Shown here: one piece after another, positions 59,169 to 64,000 of the stretch
Numbering within the stretch: position 1 is the stretch's first letter
Layout: each line of letters starts with the position of its first letter
Assembly: GCA_013396525.1 (NCBI GenBank)
Contig: VWYX01001285.1
Span: forward strand, 124,001 to 188,000
Source: Chaetorhynchus papuensis
Lineage: Eukaryota; Chordata; Aves; Passeriformes; Rhipiduridae
Reading direction: 5' to 3'
DNA length: 64,000 nt
The notes under the pieces: model-generated
What the model was told of the DNA's origin: nothing
The model's input: the letters and a program-made list of their open reading frames with translations, nothing else
Database searches by the model: none
Position numbers and translations under genes: made by a program

Positions 59169-61865
59169 TAATAGGTAGTTCAGAACAGAAGTCTCTTTGC
59201 TGAGCCATGAGCTTTCTGTTTGGAGTGCTGGGTGTCACAATAAGTTTTTGTGGTATGAACACCCATCCTATGAAGAGTGAGCTTGAGACTTCGGTCTTAT
59301 TTCAGATGCCTGATGGAGTCTCCAGTAGCACTCAGCTGCCTTTAGACACTGTGGGCTCTGGAGCATCCTGTCAGTGTTTTGTGTTTAAATCTGTTTTTGT
59401 TCACACCTGTACAGTGTAACTATTGTGTAATACTCCTGTGGCAACCACAGTAATTGCTAACATGTGACATGAATATACAGCAATTAGCAAAGGTGCTTTA
59501 GCTGTCTTTTAGTGCCTCTGTAACTTCTGGAGAACAAAAATTATATTGTGACCTATATACCCTGTAAGTCAGAGGCAGGTTACCAGTAACACATTGATGA
59601 GAACCCAACAGCCTGTACACCAGGATTTTCTTGAGTTGGCAAGACTCCTTTTTTGTTTGTTGCAGAATGTCTCCAAATTGTTTGGCTTATGTGATATGAA
59701 ATAATTGAAATGCTTGTCATCTGAGGAATGTAGGTTTTCTTTCTTTTCTCCTGATTCTAAGAGGTACAATGTAGGATAGAAAAAGAGTTGAGGTAGGAAA
59801 CACTTGTATTCTCTATCTGAGCTTAAAACTTGAGCACAGAAACTTTAGAAAACCTTTTACAATGAAAGCTGAATAAGGGGTAGAGGTCCTAGATTTTGGC
59901 TTGTCATTAGATCATCTTCCTTCATCTTGTTCTGCATTGAAACTGGTTAGCTGACAGATGAAAATGCAGATAAGTCTTTTCCCCAACCTGATCTACAAGC
60001 ATGAATATCATTTGGTTCTTGATGCAATGTTGTACATGTGCTTTGTTTTATTAGGTAAGATGTTTTACAACGTGAAAAGGGATGAACAGTTATGAGTCAC
60101 CTCCCCAAGAGATGCTTATTCTCAGTTTGCAAAAGGGGCTGATGAAAGAGCATGAAAGGCGGGTGTGGTTTTCATAGCCTGAATGTTTCATAGAAGAGTT
60201 GGCATCATCTGGGGAGGAGATGTGGGTGTTAATTGCAAGACTGTCATGAGGAAGTTGTGTACAGAAGAGAAGCCCAAGCTAGCTAGGGAGGGAGCCTGAT
60301 GTGTGGGTGTGAAATGAGACTGGGATTAGTACAGACAGGCTTGAAATCACAGGAAACCTAATAGTGTGTTTGGTTTCCCAAGTTGTGTTAGTTATATCAG
60401 GTAGAGCATTTATACCAATCAAACAGCATTAGAAAGGGGAAGAAATATGAAATGATACTTCATAATAGCTACTAGTTCCTGTTTTTTATATACCCAGGTT
60501 TTCTTTCAAATTGTTTAAAAAAATACTAATAGCTGGTAGATTATAATTAAATATTAACTGTCTGGTAAACTCTTGTGCTTTGTTTGTTGTTTTTGAACCA
60601 CCAAACTCTTGGCTTTATGAAAATGAACACCATGTTTCAGCAGTTTGTTGCAATTCTTGATGCTGATGGGAGACTCTTTTGTCAGGTGGGAAGCAAGGAT
60701 ATTATTCTTCTCATACTAACCTGCACTGCTCTGTAAGGATTAGGGAGGCATCTGGTTTCTCTGTGATAGCTGTACAAGTTCCCGAAGTAGTATATTAAAG
60801 TATCTTTAGGTAAATGGGGGGCTATGCATAGGCTGATGCTTGACAAGTTAAATATTCAGTATGTTATTGTTTCCCCCATCTGAATGAATCAATTGGCAAC
60901 TCTGACAGTGTTGCAAACCTGTTAAATCCAGATCATTCAAATGTTTCTGAATATCAAACCCTGTCTAAAAGCTCAGCTAGCAGGGTGTTTGTCTGGAAGA
61001 ACTACATGTTCCCAAGACTAATGGCACCTTTTCCAAAATTGAGTATAAGCTTTTACATGTACTGACCCTCCAGCTAATCCATGATTCTGTGGCTGTATGG
61101 AAGCAGCTTTGGTTGCCAAAGTGACTATTTGTCAATCAGTTGCTGTAGGTAAGGGTTCTTGAGATGGTTTGTAGAATTAGAATTTAATATCTTGCACAAT
61201 AAAGAGAACTCTATTTTTTTCTCCAAAAAGAAAAAGAAAGAACAATTGTTGATTTAAACTAGAGTCTGGTCTTACTCCATAACTTTATTTCTAGCAGTGT
61301 AAAGCTTTCAGTTGGCTGTTTCTTCTTTCCTTGGCCTAAAATCTAGTTATGCTAATGGAAAGGCAATATAGTCACTGATGGCGGGATGTGACCTGAACCA
61401 ACACAATGATGTGAAGTCTTTCTCTAGTTCTCATTTCTTCCTATTCTGTGTTCATGTAACTCCTCAATTTTACTAGTGTGTTTGAATTCCCATTGGTTTA
61501 GCTAAGAGCAGTAATGAAAAAAATCCCTAATTCCTTACCATAAAAGCTTTAGTATCTAATCTAAAATTGTTAAGTCTCTCAACTCTCTCTCAACTCTAGT
61601 CCCAACTGTTGTTAAATCCTTAGTGTTTTTTGTTGGAAAATATTAATGCATTGGGAACAAATATATTCCCATAAATTTTTGTTTTCAATTAAACTTTTCT
61701 GAGTAAGACTTTAATACATTCAGGTTGGAATTCAGAATGACAAAAGACACACAGTGAAAAAATTCCGTTATTTTATGTGCAGTATCTTAGGATCATGCTT
61801 CCTTTCAGCTGTGTTCTTCTTGAGTTGTGGTGTGGGGGATTTTTGTTTGTGGGTTTTTTTGTTTG

Positions 61866-61880
61866 TTTTTTTTTTTTTTT
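61866..61880. repeat. Poly(T) tract
   Basis: About 15 T residues preceded by 'gtgggtttttttgtttg', the most T-rich segment of the probable intron. Confidence 0.9.
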
Positions 61881-63104
61881 CCTGGCATCAGTTTGTAGAG
61901 TTTTGAGTTTGTTCTTATTAAAAAAATTATAAAAATTGTGAAGACTCAGACTTGTGAGGAGGAAAATGTCTATTTCATTCAGCAGTGAGTTTGATCTTAG
62001 GAGCAGGCCAGTAAAAGCTTGGTTACTGACAGTTATCTGAAATGAATATTCTAGAGGAAGATCCCGTTTTACTGATGTAGATAATTTTTAAATTGCCCTG
62101 AGTTTCACAAAATGTTAATAGAAAATAGCTATTACATTATTTTACTCTTTTATAGGATTCCTTGGGTCAGTTGCAGGCTACTTTGCATGGCCTTCTTGAG
62201 GAACTAGTGATGTTCTATAAATAATTTAAATGGTTCTGATTTCTAATCTTTCTTCACTATATACTAGCATACAAATTTGCTCTCCCTGTGATGCTGAGGG
62301 AGAGGTCTGTAAAGGACACATCCACCTGTCAGTTCACAGAATATAAAGATGTATACATGGCTTTCATAATGCACAAGACATTTTTTTCTTCTCAGCTCAA
62401 GATAAACAAGGAAAAAACTTGTGTATGTATCACACAATGTGAGCTATTCATTGTGAAGTTTCAGGGTATGTCATAAAGAATGTTTGTCCAACCATCTTGA
62501 TTTACTTGTCATTGCTTGTGTCTCGAGTTTAATTAGGTAAGTGCATATTTTGCCCTGAAGAACTAAGCACAGTTCAGGGAAGTTAGCAGTGTGTAATGGT
62601 CACTGGCATGAGGAGATAGAAAAGTATGACTGGTTTTCTGACCATAGCAACAGCTGTTTTTCTTAACTTTGGTCTCATGGAAATAAACATGGTAAGTAGG
62701 TATTGTTTCAAAATCGGCTACACTGTAGTACTAAATCAGTGTAAATTGTCCTTGGTAGCAGCCCTATAAAACCTAAGGGAATTTGTAACCATTCTGAATA
62801 AAGGATATTTGGTTAATGTGATGTTAGAAATTCAGAAATTTTATGGTAGACATAAAGAAACCACAAAAAGCAAACCAGGAAAAAATTGATTATGGTTTTC
62901 ATAATAAAACTGATTATTATCAATATGGTGGTTTTACATTTAATTTGGAGGAAAAGCCCACCATTGTGGTGACAGCTATCTTAGAAGGAAAAAGTCAGAT
63001 TCATACCAAATAAGATTGTAGAACAAAATCTCGAAGGATCAAATTCTCAACTGGCACATGTTTTCCTGTGCATCATTGTTCTTTAGATCCGGATATTTTG
63101 TAAA

Positions 63105-63130
63105 ACAAAGAGCTTTTTCAGGTAAAGGTA
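63105..63130 (+). promoter_or_regulatory. Recursive-splice-like site (CAG/GTAAAG)
   Basis: 'aaagagctttttcag' ends at 63,121 and joins gtaaag directly. The pyrimidine tract is short. Confidence 0.15.
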
Positions 63131-64000
63131 GTGTGGATTAGTTAAATGGTTTTAGAGTGTGCATTATTACTTCAAAACATAAACTTAGAATAAATGAAAG
63201 AGAAGAAGAGTAAGATACACTGTTAATATATAGGCCTGCAAGAACGGAATGAATTGGCAGGCTAAATGTTCATTAGATTTTGATTTCGGTTTTGCAGTGC
63301 TAGAATCTGTTGGGTTGAATAGAAACGTTTCATAGAAAGCTCTCTGTAGCTGTTGCCAGACAAGCTTCTTGCTCATCAGACAAGCAGTGGAGATATTTGA
63401 TGTGTTTGTTGTAAATGGAGCAGTGGGGATCGCTAAAGGGTTTTGAAGTTGAGCTGTCCTTGCGGTAAGAGTTGATGGGAGAGAAGGGGGCAGGAGAATA
63501 TGTGCATAGTCCAAGCATATGGTAGTGTTGCTGGCCACATGCAGTCCATGGTCTTATTTAGTAGTCTTTCCATTCTATAAATTCAGTGGGTTTTGTCTTT
63601 TTCTTTCAAAATTGTTTTAAAAATCATTAGTGCTTTTGGTAACTCTTCTGGCCTGTATCAATGAGTTCCATATTTTGTCACAAATTATCACTTGTGCAGG
63701 AACAGAGATGGGAAGAAGAGCTATCCAGAGGAAGAAGAATGCAAGATCCAAGTTCTGGGTGTCTAAATTGTGTATCACATACTAATTTTAATTTTTTAAG
63801 GACTCTGTGTATTGTATGTTTCAGAGCTATGAAGGTATATTATCATTTAACTTTCTGGATTCATGGGAATTTTTTAAAACTATGGTTTGCTACAAATGGA
63901 ACTGGATCAATGAAAAATTAATTACACCTACTGCAAGTGTGCTGTTGGGCTTTTTAAAGCAGTGTTTGTGGCCTTTGTTTCATATAAAGTTCAATGTTCT

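Larger units (their letters stand above)
46464..64000. other. Probable long first intron of the rightward gene
   Basis: T-rich sequence downstream of CpG island 2. I find no segment that combines good acceptor, good donor and convincing coding content. The longest frame (50,661-51,236 plus, 191 codons) ends in a poly-Phe run from a T tract and has no domain. Features inside are a CR1 scrap, microsatellites, small inverted or tandem repeats, and four CAG/GT junctions resembling recursive splice sites. Open stretches after good acceptors at 47,281 and 48,985 lack usable donors. Confidence 0.5.

Noticed and set aside
1..64000. tRNA, rRNA, snRNA genes, CRISPR arrays, bacterial operons or plasmid features
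   Set aside because: No cloverleaf with A/B boxes, no rRNA-like stretch and no regularly spaced repeats with spacers were seen. The base composition, CpG depletion and CR1 content are those of a vertebrate nuclear genome.

Overview
This is a nuclear genomic window from a vertebrate, almost certainly a bird. The evidence is the repeat content: at least ten fragments of CR1 LINEs carry the avian-type 3' end (runs such as 'ggttggactagatgatct' and 'ttccaacc.ttctgtgatt'), there are no Alu-, B1- or L1-like sequences, the bulk DNA is AT-rich and CpG-poor, and two sharp CpG islands stand out. No species can be named.

Layout. (1) 1-16.85 kb reads as the interior of a gene transcribed leftwards (minus strand). 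Its first coding exon is in CpG island 1 (about 16.62-17.42 kb): a start codon in good context, 30 codons rich in Glu and Arg, and a consensus splice donor. I do not recognise the protein. Several minus-strand pseudo-exon-quality segments further left keep one reading frame when joined, so some may be real downstream exons. (2) 17.4-45.5 kb is about 28 kb of intergenic or lncRNA-type DNA. It holds CR1 copies, a perfect 34-bp palindrome, a compact G-quadruplex motif and one attractive isolated plus-strand exon candidate at 27.6 kb. (3) CpG island 2 (about 45.56-46.46 kb) looks like the promoter and non-coding first exon region of a second gene transcribed rightwards, with donors at 46,008 and 46,363. 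(4) 46.5-64 kb is most simply its long first intron, with four juxtaposed acceptor/donor sites that resemble recursive-splicing points.

The two island promoters therefore point away from each other across a 28-kb gap, and each is closely flanked by CR1 3' ends. CR1 3' ends have been reported to carry silencer activity near the chicken lysozyme gene, so this may matter for regulation; that link is inference here.

Limits. Most long open frames in the window are chance frames in GC-rich islands, CR1 remnants, or AT-rich DNA where stretches of 60-190 codons are expected by chance. No complete protein-coding gene, tRNA, rRNA or CRISPR array could be supported.
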